From CAYVFC01 sp964450715 (lineage in GTDB: Bacteria; Myxococcota_A; Polyangia; Polyangiales; JAFGIB01): 64,000 bases of DNA. Of the stretch, positions 1-9,611 are shown in pieces. The notes below the pieces were generated by a model that was not told where the DNA came from, did no database searches, and worked only from the letters and a program-made list of their open reading frames with translations. Each line of letters starts with the position of its first letter. The first letter of the stretch is position 1. The DNA is taken from positions 1 to 64,000 of the forward strand of contig CAYVFC010000005.1 of assembly GCA_964450715.1 (NCBI GenBank), given 5' to 3'. A program made the position numbers and the translations under genes.

Positions 1-82
<82 letters not shown>

Positions 83-98
83 ACAACAGGGGGGAGTG

Positions 99-1841
99 TT
101 AGAAGTGAACGTTGAACCCCACCGCGACGACGTCGAAGCTCGAGCGATAGGTGCCGGAGTTGACCACCGGGATGGGCTTGCCCCCGGTGTCCATGGTCAC
201 GATCTGCTCCAGCTTGGCCGTTGCGTCAGCGTCCTCTACGCTGTCTTCCAGCAAGGGGGGTTCCACCATGGTGCCTCGCGTTCCCTTGGGCTTGCCCGCC
301 GTCATGTCGTAACGCACTTCGCACTCCGCCTCGTTCATGCAGTGCGGCGGCGTGGCCACGGTCAACGTCTCCTGGAAGATGTGAGCATAGGAGAAGACGA
401 AATCCCAGGTCTTGAGCACGCGTACCGTGAAACCCGCGTGTAGCCCCAGGCGCTCCAGGGGCCAGAAATCCGGTTGCTTGTAGGCCGGGTCCACGCCCCG
501 GTTTTCGTAGTGCGCGCCCGCGCTGATGCCGAGGATCTCTCGCACGACGTTATAGGTTCCGCCCAGCCGGATCGAGGCCTGGTCCTTCCATTTCTTGGGA
601 ATATCCTGGTAGGGCTTGTTCGGCGGTGGAAACTCGACCGCTTTGGAAAGGTTGCCGTCGAGGTCCTCGAAATAGATCGCCTGCCCGGGCTCGTACTCGA
701 TGTGCTGCACGTCGTTCTTCGAGTTGAACTGGTACTCGACGTCTAGCTCGATATCCCAGCGCTCGTCGCTCAACGGATCGTGGATGGTTCCTCCCCAGAC
801 CTCGTCGGCCTCGTCCGTCCCGGTTCCTTCTGGACGCGGCGCGTATCTGTTCGCGTAGCGAATTCCCCCGGCGAGCTTCCAGGGCATGCCCTGCCGGACC
901 TCGTTTACCTTCAGGCCGTCGTTGACGTGAGGGACCATGTTCGGGTTGAAAATGCCGGTGACGGTGGTCAGCTCCGCGTTCCCGGAAACCGCGTCCTGCC
1001 ACTTGAAGGCGACCACCACGTCGATCTCGTCGATGGGAACCGCGTGCGCCGAGACCGTGAGGCTGGGGACGAACATGTCGTCCCCGTGCAGCTTGTAGAC
1101 GATGTCCTGTTGCGGCGCCGTGCCCGAAGCGCTCGAGGTCATGGCCGAGCTGTCGAAGGAGACCATGCCCCATTGCAGGGCCGCGCCCAGCCGGAGCTCG
1201 TCGATGATACGGACACCGACGCCGACGGTTGGAAATACGCCGATCATGCCGAGCTGGAGCTGGGCATAGCGGACCGGGGACGGCCTCAGCTCCCCCTCGT
1301 CGTTGCGGATGAGGCCGTTTTCGCCCCCCCATCTCCCCACCGGCTGTGCCGCCGGGAAGATGAGGCCCAGGCCGATGCCGACGCGCTCGTGGAGACGCGA
1401 GGTCACGACCAGCTGCGGTACGAGCAACATGGCCTGGTCAAGACATACGGTATCCATCGGATCGGAGTAGTAGGGATCCTGGGGGACATTGGGATCGGAG
1501 TTGCCCAGGTCCAGAAGCACGGTTTCGCCGGTATCCGGATCGGTGAACTCGGTCGTTTCGGCCGTGCCATAGGTGTTCCAACCGTAGTAGCCGATGGGAT
1601 CGATACAGGCATCCATCATGGCGACGTTGAAGTTGAACAGCAGCTGGGTGCCCCTGAGCTCGGCCAGACCCGCCGGGTTGTAGGCGAGCACCATGGGGTC
1701 GTCGGCGCGCGCGGCCACCGCGCCGCCGCGGCCCAGCGCCTGTGCGCCGGCGGCCGTGTATTCCAGTCCGCCGGCCAGCGCGAGCGACGGGACCATGGCG
1801 ATGCCGAGAGCGATGAGCAGAAATGCGATCGAGCAACGCAT
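99..1841 (-). CDS. FadL/OmpP1-family outer membrane transport protein
   Basis: About 580 residues. The chosen ATG at 1841 follows a GGCGGAG ribosome site and starts a clear signal peptide (MRCSIAFLLIALG.., cleavage near ALA-GG). The mature N-terminus has the FadL-type pattern of a Gly/Ala-rich plug followed by DDPMVLAYNPAGLAEL. The rest alternates like a beta-barrel, and the protein ends in NVHF with the terminal Phe used by the BAM machinery. FadL proteins carry hydrophobic compounds such as long-chain fatty acids or aromatics across the outer membrane. Several extra Cys (MDAC, MDTVC, HCMNEAEC) suggest disulphides in loops. It follows another outer-membrane gene (113 bp gap, same strand) and may share its transcript. 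The substrate cannot be deduced. Confidence 0.8.
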   Translation of the reverse strand: MRCSIAFLLIALGIAMVPSLALAGGLEYTAAGAQALGRGGAVAARADDPMVLAYNPAGLAELRGTQLLFNFNVAMMDACIDPIGYYGWNTYGTAETTEFTDPDTGETVLLDLGNSDPNVPQDPYYSDPMDTVCLDQAMLLVPQLVVTSRLHERVGIGLGLIFPAAQPVGRWGGENGLIRNDEGELRPSPVRYAQLQLGMIGVFPTVGVGVRIIDELRLGAALQWGMVSFDSSAMTSSASGTAPQQDIVYKLHGDDMFVPSLTVSAHAVPIDEIDVVVAFKWQDAVSGNAELTTVTGIFNPNMVPHVNDGLKVNEVRQGMPWKLAGGIRYANRYAPRPEGTGTDEADEVWGGTIHDPLSDERWDIELDVEYQFNSKNDVQHIEYEPGQAIYFEDLDGNLSKAVEFPPPNKPYQDIPKKWKDQASIRLGGTYNVVREILGISAGAHYENRGVDPAYKQPDFWPLERLGLHAGFTVRVLKTWDFVFSYAHIFQETLTVATPPHCMNEAECEVRYDMTAGKPKGTRGTMVEPPLLEDSVEDADATAKLEQIVTMDTGGKPIPVVNSGTYRSSFDVVAVGFNVHF

Positions 1842-1954
1842 GGCTCCGCCTGCACGCGAGGTGTCGCCGGAAATCACACGTGAGCTGGTTTGCGGGAAGT
1901 CGGGCATGCGGAAAATCCTGTTCGAATTTAACGGATAGACCATCGGGCGCGGTT

Positions 1955-2938
1955 CTATTCACCGAGCTGGAAGATCATGCGGTAAGCGAGCAAGAAGGTC
2001 ATGGGAGCATGGTAGGTGTGGATACCGTACATGTTGTAGGCGTCGTAATCGCCCAGGGTCTTTCCGAAGTTGAACAGCATGGTGAAGAGCAGGATGTCGT
2101 CCCTGCGGCGAAAACCTGGGCGGGTTACGAAAAAGAAACCGTAGTTGAGGACGGTGTTCTGCTCGCCGTCCAGCTCGAAGTCCATCACCTGTATCAAGGG
2201 TGCCAGCGCGCCGAAGCTCTTGTGCTTGAAGAAGAGATGTATGTCGGACCTGAAATAGAAACCATCGTGTACGAATCCCTGGCGCCAGTCGAAGGAGCGT
2301 TCGGGCCTGTTCTCGTATCGCAGGGTGTTTACCGCGTGTAACAGAACGTAATCGTTGAACGGGATATCAAGGGTGGCGCGGCCCTCGCCGTACCAGAAGT
2401 TCGAATTGGAGTAATCGCCGGCGAAATCGCGCTGTCGGCGATGCTCGCGGTCGAGGGGCTCGTCCGGCTTGAAGACGAAGGTGCGAAACGTATCGTTGAA
2501 ACCCAGGCTGGCGCCAAGGGAGAGAGCCACGATGCGCAGGTCGACGTCGAGCTGCGATTCGTACATGGGTTGGATGAGCAGCGCGTTGGCCTTCATCCAG
2601 AGCTCGTTCTGCATTCCATTAATCGGCAGGCGGTGCTCCACGAGCAGCTGGATCCCCGGAAATATGGTGTCCACGTTCAGATAGGTCCCGCCTGCCTGCG
2701 GCCCGACCATGAAGTCGCGAGGCTGCTCTGCTTTGGCCAGGCCGGGAACCAGCAGCGCTAGGCACAACGCCAACTGTACGAACCTAGAGGTGGCTCCTAG
2801 CCGGCGGGGCGCAAACCGTTCGGTCTGCAGCGCGCGCGATCGTCGGCTGCCGCGAACCGTTTTCCCTTCGTGGATCGGCCGCTGTCGTTGCATGATTCGA
2901 AGATCTCCGTGAACGGTTTTTTTGAATCTGTCTAGCAT
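1955..2938 (-). CDS. Uncharacterised outer-membrane-type protein
   Basis: Unrecognised family, about 327 residues. After a basic N-terminal stretch there is a hydrophobic segment FVQLALCLALLVPGLAKA that looks like a signal peptide with an AKA cleavage site. The mature part is rich in aromatic residues in alternating strands, consistent with an outer-membrane beta-barrel. Two ATG starts are possible: 2938 (AGGG eight bases upstream) and 2893 (GGAG further away). The shorter one gives a more usual signal peptide. It lies upstream of the FadL-like gene on the same strand, and its promoter must sit in the 179-bp divergent gap before 3118. Function unknown. Confidence 0.6.
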   Translation of the reverse strand: MLDRFKKTVHGDLRIMQRQRPIHEGKTVRGSRRSRALQTERFAPRRLGATSRFVQLALCLALLVPGLAKAEQPRDFMVGPQAGGTYLNVDTIFPGIQLLVEHRLPINGMQNELWMKANALLIQPMYESQLDVDLRIVALSLGASLGFNDTFRTFVFKPDEPLDREHRRQRDFAGDYSNSNFWYGEGRATLDIPFNDYVLLHAVNTLRYENRPERSFDWRQGFVHDGFYFRSDIHLFFKHKSFGALAPLIQVMDFELDGEQNTVLNYGFFFVTRPGFRRRDDILLFTMLFNFGKTLGDYDAYNMYGIHTYHAPMTFLLAYRMIFQLGE

Positions 2939-3117
2939 CTATCGAGCCCTGGGTATACGAGCAAACGGAGCGTAGAACAGCCGCGCCCTAAAGAAAAGCC
3001 CTTTCGGGACGCAGCATTGCGGCGAACCGGTTTGACGTGAGCGCCACTTCCGAGGTACTCAGCTGTCGGTCAGAACTACGGCCCGCTGTTCGCGACGTCG
3101 CATGTGACGAGGATGAG

Positions 3118-4167
3118 ATGAATACCAGTTTTGCACGGTCATGGTTCATGGCGTGTCTCGGCGCCTGCCTTCTCTGTGTCGGCCTGACGCTGCCAGCTTT
3201 TTCGCAGGATCTTCCCGAAGAGGACGGAGAAGAGCTCGATGAACCGGTTGCCGACGACGAGGCGACGGACGACTCCTTGTCGGCAGCAGACGAGGATCGA
3301 AGGGAAGACATCTACGCGATGGAGTCGATGGCCGAATTGGATCACTCCGGCGCTGCTGGTATTGAAGCCGGAACGGAAAAAACCAGCGAGCACGCTGAGG
3401 AGCACTCCGGCGGCGTGGGCGTGAAGGTCGGGATTTTCAGCCGGGACGACGGTTACGCCTCTTCCTTCGGGCTCGTTCCAGTGCTCGACGGGTGGATCGC
3501 GCTGGGAAAGCACTGGGCGCTGGAGCTGGACTGGGGCTTTGCGCTGCGCGGGTACTCGCCCGAGCAGGGCGACGGGACCAACAACTTCGTGGTGGGAAAT
3601 CCCATGCTCCAAGCGTTGCGCAAGACGGAGCACGGGCGCACCAGCATCGCCTACGGGTTCGGGCTCACGGTGCCGGTCTATTATATCCCGGCCGAGGACG
3701 ACCACGATCACCACGATATCGTCGTCACCTACGCGCTCGCGTCGGCCATGGAGGGCGAGTGGAATCACTGGATGTGGTTACCCGAGCACGTCACCATGGT
3801 GGTTCCCGTGGAAGCGCACATGGTCTCGAAAGACCACATACTGCTGGGTGGTGAGACTGCGCTGGCCCTCTCCATCCCCGCCGGGGATTATGAAGACCAT
3901 AGCGCCGAGCTGTATTGGCAGATCGCGGGCGAGATCGGTTTCGGCTGGGAAGGGGTGGAAACGGGCGTTCGCCTGCAGGGCTTCACGGCACCCATGCATA
4001 AGGGGGACAAGCTTCAGCTCTCCTTCGGTCCCTTCGTGCATCTCGAGCTGGAAGGTGGGCACCTGGGAGCCGAGCTTCTGTTGAACCTGGACGATCCGTA
4101 CGGCGTGTTCGGAAGCGCCGGCGACGACGTATGGGGGCTCTTCCTGGGCGGCGGGATCGATTTCTGA
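3118..4167 (+). CDS. Uncharacterised outer-membrane-type protein with acidic N-terminus
   Basis: Unrecognised, about 349 residues. The ATG at 3118 follows a GACGAGG site and starts a signal peptide (MACLGACLLCVGLTLPAFSQ). The mature N-terminus is very acidic (runs of E and D over about 45 residues). A His-containing linker (EHAEEHSGG) follows, then a C-terminal region of about 230 residues with barrel-like alternation and a terminal Phe (GGGIDF). The His/Asp-rich loop EDDHDHHD near residue 200 could bind metal, as in some metal-resistance or metallophore porins, but this is a guess. It is divergent from the neighbouring outer-membrane pair. Confidence 0.6.
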   Translation: MNTSFARSWFMACLGACLLCVGLTLPAFSQDLPEEDGEELDEPVADDEATDDSLSAADEDRREDIYAMESMAELDHSGAAGIEAGTEKTSEHAEEHSGGVGVKVGIFSRDDGYASSFGLVPVLDGWIALGKHWALELDWGFALRGYSPEQGDGTNNFVVGNPMLQALRKTEHGRTSIAYGFGLTVPVYYIPAEDDHDHHDIVVTYALASAMEGEWNHWMWLPEHVTMVVPVEAHMVSKDHILLGGETALALSIPAGDYEDHSAELYWQIAGEIGFGWEGVETGVRLQGFTAPMHKGDKLQLSFGPFVHLELEGGHLGAELLLNLDDPYGVFGSAGDDVWGLFLGGGIDF

Positions 4168-4448
4168 GATCGCGTCCTGCTCTGGCCGCGGATGTCACCC
4201 GGGCAGGCCGAAAAAGTTCCCCGCGAGCAACGACTCAGAAGTGCCCCGTAGAATAAACCCCTCACGGGAGCGGTCGGAAGTATGATGCCCCGCGCTTTTC
4301 CGGCGATGAAACGCCTTGGCCCCGGCCGCGCGAAGCGCTACTGTTGCGCTCGGCCGGTAAGGTCGATTCCCGGAGTGTGACGGGAGCTCGCTTTTTTCGG
4401 GAGTAGCGAAGGTATCTGGCGACTATTGATAATTTCGGGGAGCGCGAA

Positions 4449-5453
4449 ATGAAACGTTATGTACTGGTGCTTGGTCTAGCCGCTCTTTTGATCGGCGTTC
4501 CAGGAGGCAACCAATCCTTTGCGGACAAGGACGACGTTCACCTTTTGCGGGTGGCTATGCTGGTGCCCAAGACCTCCATGGGCGTGGTCGAGTCCAAACG
4601 GTGGGAGAAGCGGGTCAAGAAGGCCACCAACGACCGCTTGAGGATCAAGATGTACTGGGGAGGCACCTCGGGCGACGAGCGGGCGGTGATCCGCAAGATG
4701 CGCATGGGCCAGATCGATGCCTCGGCGCTGACCACGATATCACTGGGCGACCACATCAAACAGGTCCAGATCATGAATGCCCCCGGGCTGTTCGCGAATT
4801 ACAAACAGCTGGACGAGGCCTTCACGCAGCTCGGACCCGCTTTCGACACGGAGGCGTGGGAGAAAGGCTTCAAGGTTATGGGCTGGGGAGATGCGGGCAA
4901 GTACCGGCTCTTCTCCCAGCAACCCGTCAAGGAGCCGGGCGACCTGCGCAAGATGAGGCCCTGGCTCTGGCCCGAGGCCCTGATGATGAAGGAGTTCTTC
5001 CGGGTTATCGGCGCCACCGGCGTGCCCATGGAGATCCCCGAGGTGTACGGCGGGCTGCAGACCGGCATGATCGACACGGTGCTGGCCTCGGCGCTCACCT
5101 CGCTGGCGACGCTCTGGTTCACCAAAACCCCTTACGTTTCCAACCAGGGGGGCGGTTATATCACGGGCGCCTTCGTGATCTCCCGCAAGAAGTTCGAGAA
5201 GATGCCCGAGGACATCAGCGGCGCGCTGACCGACCTGGCCTCGAAGTACCAGCACCAGGTGGTCTACAACCTGCGTAAGGCCGATCTGGACGCCTTCAAG
5301 CGGTTGCTCAAGCGCGGCATCAAGAGCGTTCCGGTGAAAGATTTTTCCGAGTGGCAGGTCCTGATGGACAAGATCACCAACGGCTTCGTTGGTAGGCTCT
5401 ATTCGCGCGATATCCTCAACAGGGTTAAGGCGATCTGTAAGAAGCATAAATAG
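4449..5453 (+). CDS. TRAP transporter solute-binding protein (DctP family), orphan
   Basis: 334 residues, normal length for the DctP/TAXI-type binding proteins of TRAP transporters. The ATG follows a GGGGAGCG ribosome site. Residues 1-25 form a signal peptide ending QSFA-DK. Family features are the start of the mature domain (LRVAMLVPKTS, KRWEKRVKKATNDRLRIKMYWGG) and the central PGDLRKMRPWLWP segment, which in this family carries the Arg that binds the ligand carboxylate. TRAP carriers import carboxylates and related acids using ion gradients. No DctQ/DctM membrane genes and no TatT gene are adjacent, so its partners must be encoded elsewhere. A second, divergent paralogue lies at 41792-42817. 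Confidence 0.88.
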   Translation: MKRYVLVLGLAALLIGVPGGNQSFADKDDVHLLRVAMLVPKTSMGVVESKRWEKRVKKATNDRLRIKMYWGGTSGDERAVIRKMRMGQIDASALTTISLGDHIKQVQIMNAPGLFANYKQLDEAFTQLGPAFDTEAWEKGFKVMGWGDAGKYRLFSQQPVKEPGDLRKMRPWLWPEALMMKEFFRVIGATGVPMEIPEVYGGLQTGMIDTVLASALTSLATLWFTKTPYVSNQGGGYITGAFVISRKKFEKMPEDISGALTDLASKYQHQVVYNLRKADLDAFKRLLKRGIKSVPVKDFSEWQVLMDKITNGFVGRLYSRDILNRVKAICKKHK

Positions 5454-5626
5454 GCGCGGAACAGGAACCGAGGGGGGTAGCGTTATCCTAACGGGCTCGC
5501 GTGGCCCCGCGGGTCAACGCACCGATCGGCTCGCGGCTGATAACGGTATCGGTACCCTTGCCAGAAGGGCGATAACCGGGATACAGATCGAGGAGTACTC
5601 GGATTGCGCAATAGGGGAGGTTTGCC

Positions 5627-6949
5627 GTGAGCGAGATTCGGAGGCGGTTACGGGGATATGGACACATGCTGGTTCAGTCGGGGATTGTCGCGGCTCTGGT
5701 CGTGACGGCCTGTAGCGGAGACGACGACGATGACGGCCATGGTAACGGCTCTGGCTCCGGCTCGGTCGACGCGGGCGCGGGAAGCGGAGGCAATGGCGCA
5801 GGAGGCGAGGTCGCGGAAGAACCGCCCGTGTGTCCGGAAACCGATCCACCGTATGACCCCTACAACTGCTCGAATCTGTTCTGCCCGGACCAGCCTCCGA
5901 ACGAGGGGCCCATGGCGCAGAAGGGCGCCTGCTGCTTTCGCACGGATTCCGAGATCATCCGGCAGGGGCTCGAGCCCGGGCAGACGGCCTGCAAGTCCCT
6001 GGTGGGAGTGGGGGCGACCATCGTCACGCAAAAGCTGACCATCGGCTCGGAGGTGATCCAGCAAATGCAGGAAGATGTGCGGCAGGCGGGCGGGGAGACG
6101 CTGCTCATTCGTATCGACGGGATTCCGCGGGAGCAAGACGCGAATGGTCCGGTAGACGTCCAGGTCACCATCGGTAGCGGTCGGCAGAACTGCGATGGCA
6201 CCTTCAGCTTCTACGGCCAGGGCGCGGCTCCCGAGATCGAGGGTCGTACCGACGCCGACCGATGGAAGTCGTATACCCTGGACGCCACCTTCGACTGGAA
6301 TCGGGACCCCTACCTCGAGATCGACGATGCGGACCGTCCGGTCGGCGTGGTCTGGGCGCCGCGCTGGGGTGCCCATACCGGCGATCCGGTCGCGGACCTC
6401 CTATACGAGCAGCCCGTACAGGACCTGGACATCACCATCCCCAACGACGCCTGGGACGAAGAGATGAACTGCGTGGGATTCCTGGATAAGGACCGTAATT
6501 GGTACGGCATACCGACCACCACCGCTTTCGTTCCCATGAAGGAAGCCGATCAGTCGGTTATCGGCCTGGCCGCGCAGACGCTCTGCTCGATATTTGCCAA
6601 CGGCGTGGGGACCAGAGCGGACGGCAGCGCCTTTACCTGCGAGGGGCCGCGGGTGGGGGGAGACAACCTCTGGTACGAGCTGCCCGATTCCGTCTGCACG
6701 GACGAGAGGTGCTGGATTGGGGTGAAGGAGCACGAGGATTTCGAGGCCGAGCGCGACTGCAACGACGGCGACAGGCACTGTTGCCATCCGACCGGCGAGA
6801 GCAGCGAGCTCGAAGCCTGCAACGCTTACTTCGTGAAGATCGACGCGGTATGGGCCTCGGTGACCGCCAAGGATAAGCCGGACGGGACGATGGACGTCAT
6901 CACCGCTCCGAATCAGGCATCGCCGCTCGACCTACAGAACTGCCAGTAG
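5627..6949 (+). CDS. Cysteine-rich secreted lipoprotein, unknown function
   Basis: 440 residues, unrecognised. The GTG start is chosen because a strong AGGGGAGG site lies six bases upstream. A hydrophobic stretch ends in a lipobox-like VVTAC, followed by an acidic DDDDD run and a Gly/Ser-rich spacer typical of surface lipoproteins in this group of bacteria. The folded part has many cysteines (CPETD, CSNLFCPD, GACCF, CVGF, CTDERCW, CNDGDRHCCHP), suggesting an extracellular disulphide-rich domain. It stands alone between the TRAP binding protein and the convergent HD-GYP gene (29 bp gap). Confidence 0.7.
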   Translation: MSEIRRRLRGYGHMLVQSGIVAALVVTACSGDDDDDGHGNGSGSGSVDAGAGSGGNGAGGEVAEEPPVCPETDPPYDPYNCSNLFCPDQPPNEGPMAQKGACCFRTDSEIIRQGLEPGQTACKSLVGVGATIVTQKLTIGSEVIQQMQEDVRQAGGETLLIRIDGIPREQDANGPVDVQVTIGSGRQNCDGTFSFYGQGAAPEIEGRTDADRWKSYTLDATFDWNRDPYLEIDDADRPVGVVWAPRWGAHTGDPVADLLYEQPVQDLDITIPNDAWDEEMNCVGFLDKDRNWYGIPTTTAFVPMKEADQSVIGLAAQTLCSIFANGVGTRADGSAFTCEGPRVGGDNLWYELPDSVCTDERCWIGVKEHEDFEAERDCNDGDRHCCHPTGESSELEACNAYFVKIDAVWASVTAKDKPDGTMDVITAPNQASPLDLQNCQ

Positions 6950-6978
6950 ACACCTGACGCCCGGTCTCCCGGCCTCGA

Positions 6979-7764
6979 TCAATTGTCGCCGGTCAGGTGG
7001 CGCGGTAACCGTTCAGGCGTGCCGGTGATCTCGCCGTCGGCGTAGGCGTTCATGAACGCGCGCGCTACCCGGGCGTCGAACTGGGTGCCGCTGCAGCGCG
7101 CGATCTCCTCGATGGCTGCCGATTTGTCCACGCCGAGCCGGTAGGGCCGATCGCTGGTCATGGCGTCGTAGGTGTCGGCCACGGCGATGATGCGTGCGAG
7201 CAGCGGGATGCGCTCTCCCCGCAATCCGTCCGGGTAACCGCGTCCGTCGGCGCGTTCGTGGTGCGAACGGATGCCGGGGAGGATATCGGATAGATGGTGT
7301 ACATGTACGAGGATATCCGCGCCCAGTGCCGGGTGTCTCTGCATCTGCTCGACCTCCAGCGGGTCCAGCTCTCCCGGCTTGCGCAACACGCGGTCGTCCA
7401 CCCCGCTCTTGCCGATATCGTGGAGGATGGCCGCCACCCGTAGCCGTTCCAGCTCGTCCGACCGCAGACCCAGGCGGGTTCCCGCCGCCAGCGAGTACCC
7501 GGTAACCCGCCGGGTATGGCCGCCCGTGTAGGCGTCGCGCGTCTCGATGGCATCGGCCAGGGTCTGCGAGGTTCGGTGAAAGGTACGCCGTAGTGCGTCT
7601 ACGGAGAAGCCCGCGGCCTCGAAGTCGCCCAACGCCTGGTAGAGCTGTATCTCGTTCTCCAGGCGCCGGCACTGCCGGTCCAGTCGCTTGACGTGTCGGG
7701 CCACGGTTCGCGCCAATCCGGAGCGGGGTACGACGGCGTCTTTGTTGGTAGAGGACCGGAGCAT
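6979..7764 (-). CDS. HD-GYP domain protein (probable cyclic-di-GMP phosphodiesterase)
   Basis: About 261 residues from the ATG at 7764; upstream in-frame codons look non-coding. An N-terminal helical segment of about 70 residues (Arg-rich, ARHVKRLDRQCRRLENE) precedes a complete HD-GYP domain. The metal-binding pieces are visible in order: TGGHTRRV, LHDIGKSGV (the HD pair), HHERADGRGYPDGL (the HHE and GYP signatures) and VADTYDAMTSDRPYR. HD-GYP enzymes hydrolyse cyclic di-GMP to pGpG or GMP and so influence motility and biofilm. There is no receiver or sensor domain, so its input is unknown. The ribosome site at this start is weak; a GTG about ten codons downstream is an alternative. Confidence 0.88.
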   Translation of the reverse strand: MLRSSTNKDAVVPRSGLARTVARHVKRLDRQCRRLENEIQLYQALGDFEAAGFSVDALRRTFHRTSQTLADAIETRDAYTGGHTRRVTGYSLAAGTRLGLRSDELERLRVAAILHDIGKSGVDDRVLRKPGELDPLEVEQMQRHPALGADILVHVHHLSDILPGIRSHHERADGRGYPDGLRGERIPLLARIIAVADTYDAMTSDRPYRLGVDKSAAIEEIARCSGTQFDARVARAFMNAYADGEITGTPERLPRHLTGDN

Positions 7765-7855
7765 ACCTGGGCCGCGCCGGCGGGGCGCTCGTTTCCCGGA
7801 GCCGGTTCCGACCGGACCGGGCTCGAACCGGGAAGCTCGGCTTCCCAGATTAGTC

Positions 7856-8216
7856 GTGAGCGCCGGTGACGACAAAAAAAACGGTATTCTCCCCGCCAGG
7901 GGACGGACCCACCTGATCGGCTGTCGTACGCTGTCCGCGGACCTGGAACCAATAGCGGCAAAGCTCGGACTGGACCTCTCGTCGCGCTTCTTTCCCGCCG
8001 GGTTGCCCGATGACCCGCGCGAGCTCGGGCGGCGTCTGCAGCAAGCCATCGACCAAGCCTCGGAGAGGGGCGGCTACGATCGAGCTGCTCACCGCGGAAC
8101 GCTCGAGCGACGAGATCTTGCTGGTACCTCCGGGGCAGGTGACCCGCTACCGGACAACCGAGCAACGGATGGTCGCAGCGCCGGAGCCGGAGCCGGAGGA
8201 CGACAACGCCGGGTGA
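7856..8216 (+). pseudogene. Broken DUF1638-like gene (N- and C-terminal remnants in different frames)
   Basis: From a possible GTG at 7856, about 75 codons read as a plausible DUF1638 N-terminus: LIGCRTLSADLEPIAAKLGL, then an Arg/Gln-rich helix ending ERGGYDR. In intact members this is followed by the GYGLCG core. Here the frame instead runs into low-quality sequence. In the +1 frame from about 8065 to the stop at 8216 there is coding-like sequence IELLTAERSSDEILLVPPGQ, which resembles the usual DUF1638 C-terminus. I infer an internal deletion of roughly 100 codons plus a frameshift. The family assignment is from memory of its motifs. The gene ends three bases before the stop of the convergent thiolase. 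Confidence 0.45.
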
Positions 8217-8219
8217 ACG

Positions 8220-9395
8220 TTACCGCTCCACGATCAGGGCCACGCCCTCGCCTCCGCCGATGCAGAGGGTGGCCAGGCCGCGCTTGGCGTTGCGCTTCTT
8301 CATGGCGTAGAGCAGCGTGACCAGGATGCGGGCACCGCTGCCGCCGATAGGGTGGCCGATGGAGACCGCCCCGCCGTTAACGTTCACCCGCGCCGGGTCC
8401 AGGCCGAACTCTTTGATGGCGGCCAGGGTCACCACCGAGAAAGCCTCGTTGACCTCGAACAGATCGATGTCGTCCTTGCCCAGGCCGGTCTTCTCGAAGA
8501 CCTTCTTCACGGCCTCTATCGGCGCCAGGGTGAACCATCTGGGCTCGATGGAGGCCTGGGCGTAGCCCAAGATCTTGCAGAGCGGGGTGGCGCCGAGCTG
8601 CTGGGCCCTTTCCGGGGTGGTGACCACCACCGCCGCGGCGCCATCGTTGATCGAAGATGCGTTGGCGGCGGTGACCGAGCCCTCCTTGCCAAAGGCCGGC
8701 TTGAGGGAGGGGATCTTGTCGAAGTTCACCCGCCCCGGCTCCTCGTCCTTGTCCACCAGCTGTTCCTTGCCCTTGGGCAGCGGTACGGAGACCGGCACGA
8801 TCTCGTCCGCGAGGTCGCCGTCTTTTTGGGCCCTTTGTGCCCGTTGATAGCTCTCGGTGGCGAAGGCGTCCTGCTCTTCGCGCGAGAAGCCCTTTTCTCT
8901 GGCGCACAGGTCGGCAAAGGTCCCCATGTGGGCGTTTTCGTACGGGTCCCAGAGGCCGTCCATGATCATACCGTCCTCCACCGAGCCGTTACCCATGCGG
9001 AGGCCGGTCCGGGCCTTTGCCATCAGGTACGGTGCGAGGCTCATGTTCTCCATGCCGCCCGCGACCACGACGTCCGAATCGCCCGTGGCCACGGCCTGCG
9101 ACGCCAGCATCACGCTCTTCAGGCCCGATCCGCATACCTTGTTGATTGTCATGGCCGAGGTGCTGTAGGGAAGGCCGGCAGCGATGGTCGCCTGCCGCGC
9201 CGGCGCCTGTCCCTGCGCGGCGGGCAGCACGCAGCCCATGATCACCTCATCGACGGATTCCTTAGTGATACCGGCCCTTTTCACCGCTTCCTCGATGACG
9301 ATACCCCCCAGCTTGGTGGCCGGTACCGTGCTCAGGGAGCCGAGAAACGAACCTACCGGGGTTCTGGCAGCGCTGATGATGACCTTGTCTCTCAT
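8220..9395 (-). CDS. Acetyl-CoA acetyltransferase (thiolase II type)
   Basis: 391 residues, the standard length for biosynthetic/degradative thiolases. The ATG at 9395 follows GAGGAG at good spacing and starts MRDKVIISAARTPVGSF, the usual N-terminus. All catalytic elements are present: the acylated Cys in INKVCGSGLKSV, the GHP histidine in NGGAVSIGHPIGGSG and the second Cys in ATLCIGGGEG. It joins two acetyl-CoA into acetoacetyl-CoA or runs the reverse cleavage, so it can serve acyl-CoA degradation, polyhydroxybutyrate or mevalonate synthesis. It is divergent from the aminotransferase gene and monocistronic in this window. Confidence 0.95.
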   Translation of the reverse strand: MRDKVIISAARTPVGSFLGSLSTVPATKLGGIVIEEAVKRAGITKESVDEVIMGCVLPAAQGQAPARQATIAAGLPYSTSAMTINKVCGSGLKSVMLASQAVATGDSDVVVAGGMENMSLAPYLMAKARTGLRMGNGSVEDGMIMDGLWDPYENAHMGTFADLCAREKGFSREEQDAFATESYQRAQRAQKDGDLADEIVPVSVPLPKGKEQLVDKDEEPGRVNFDKIPSLKPAFGKEGSVTAANASSINDGAAAVVVTTPERAQQLGATPLCKILGYAQASIEPRWFTLAPIEAVKKVFEKTGLGKDDIDLFEVNEAFSVVTLAAIKEFGLDPARVNVNGGAVSIGHPIGGSGARILVTLLYAMKKRNAKRGLATLCIGGGEGVALIVER

Positions 9396-9611
9396 TGTCG
9401 AATCTCCTCGAATCGGGTTGGAACCTCGATGATTACCATACCGCGAGAAAAAGCGCATGAGGCCAAATTGTATTCGTCGGTGTTCAGGCGCTGGTCGCCG
9501 TCGTTTCAGACACCTACTCCCCCCCCTTGAATGGTTACTTGTAAACGATTGGCGGCTCTCGCCGGCAGGGACTATGTTAAGCGCTATTACAGCGAGATCG
9601 AGGCGATCGAG

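Noticed and set aside
780..1883. Long open frame antisense to the FadL-like gene
   Set aside because: It lies fully opposite a gene with signal peptide, family motifs and ribosome site; long antisense frames are expected at this GC content.
7765..8049. N-terminal extension of the HD-GYP protein from an upstream start
   Set aside because: The extra residues have no ribosome site, look compositionally random and overlap the DUF1638 remnant on the other strand.
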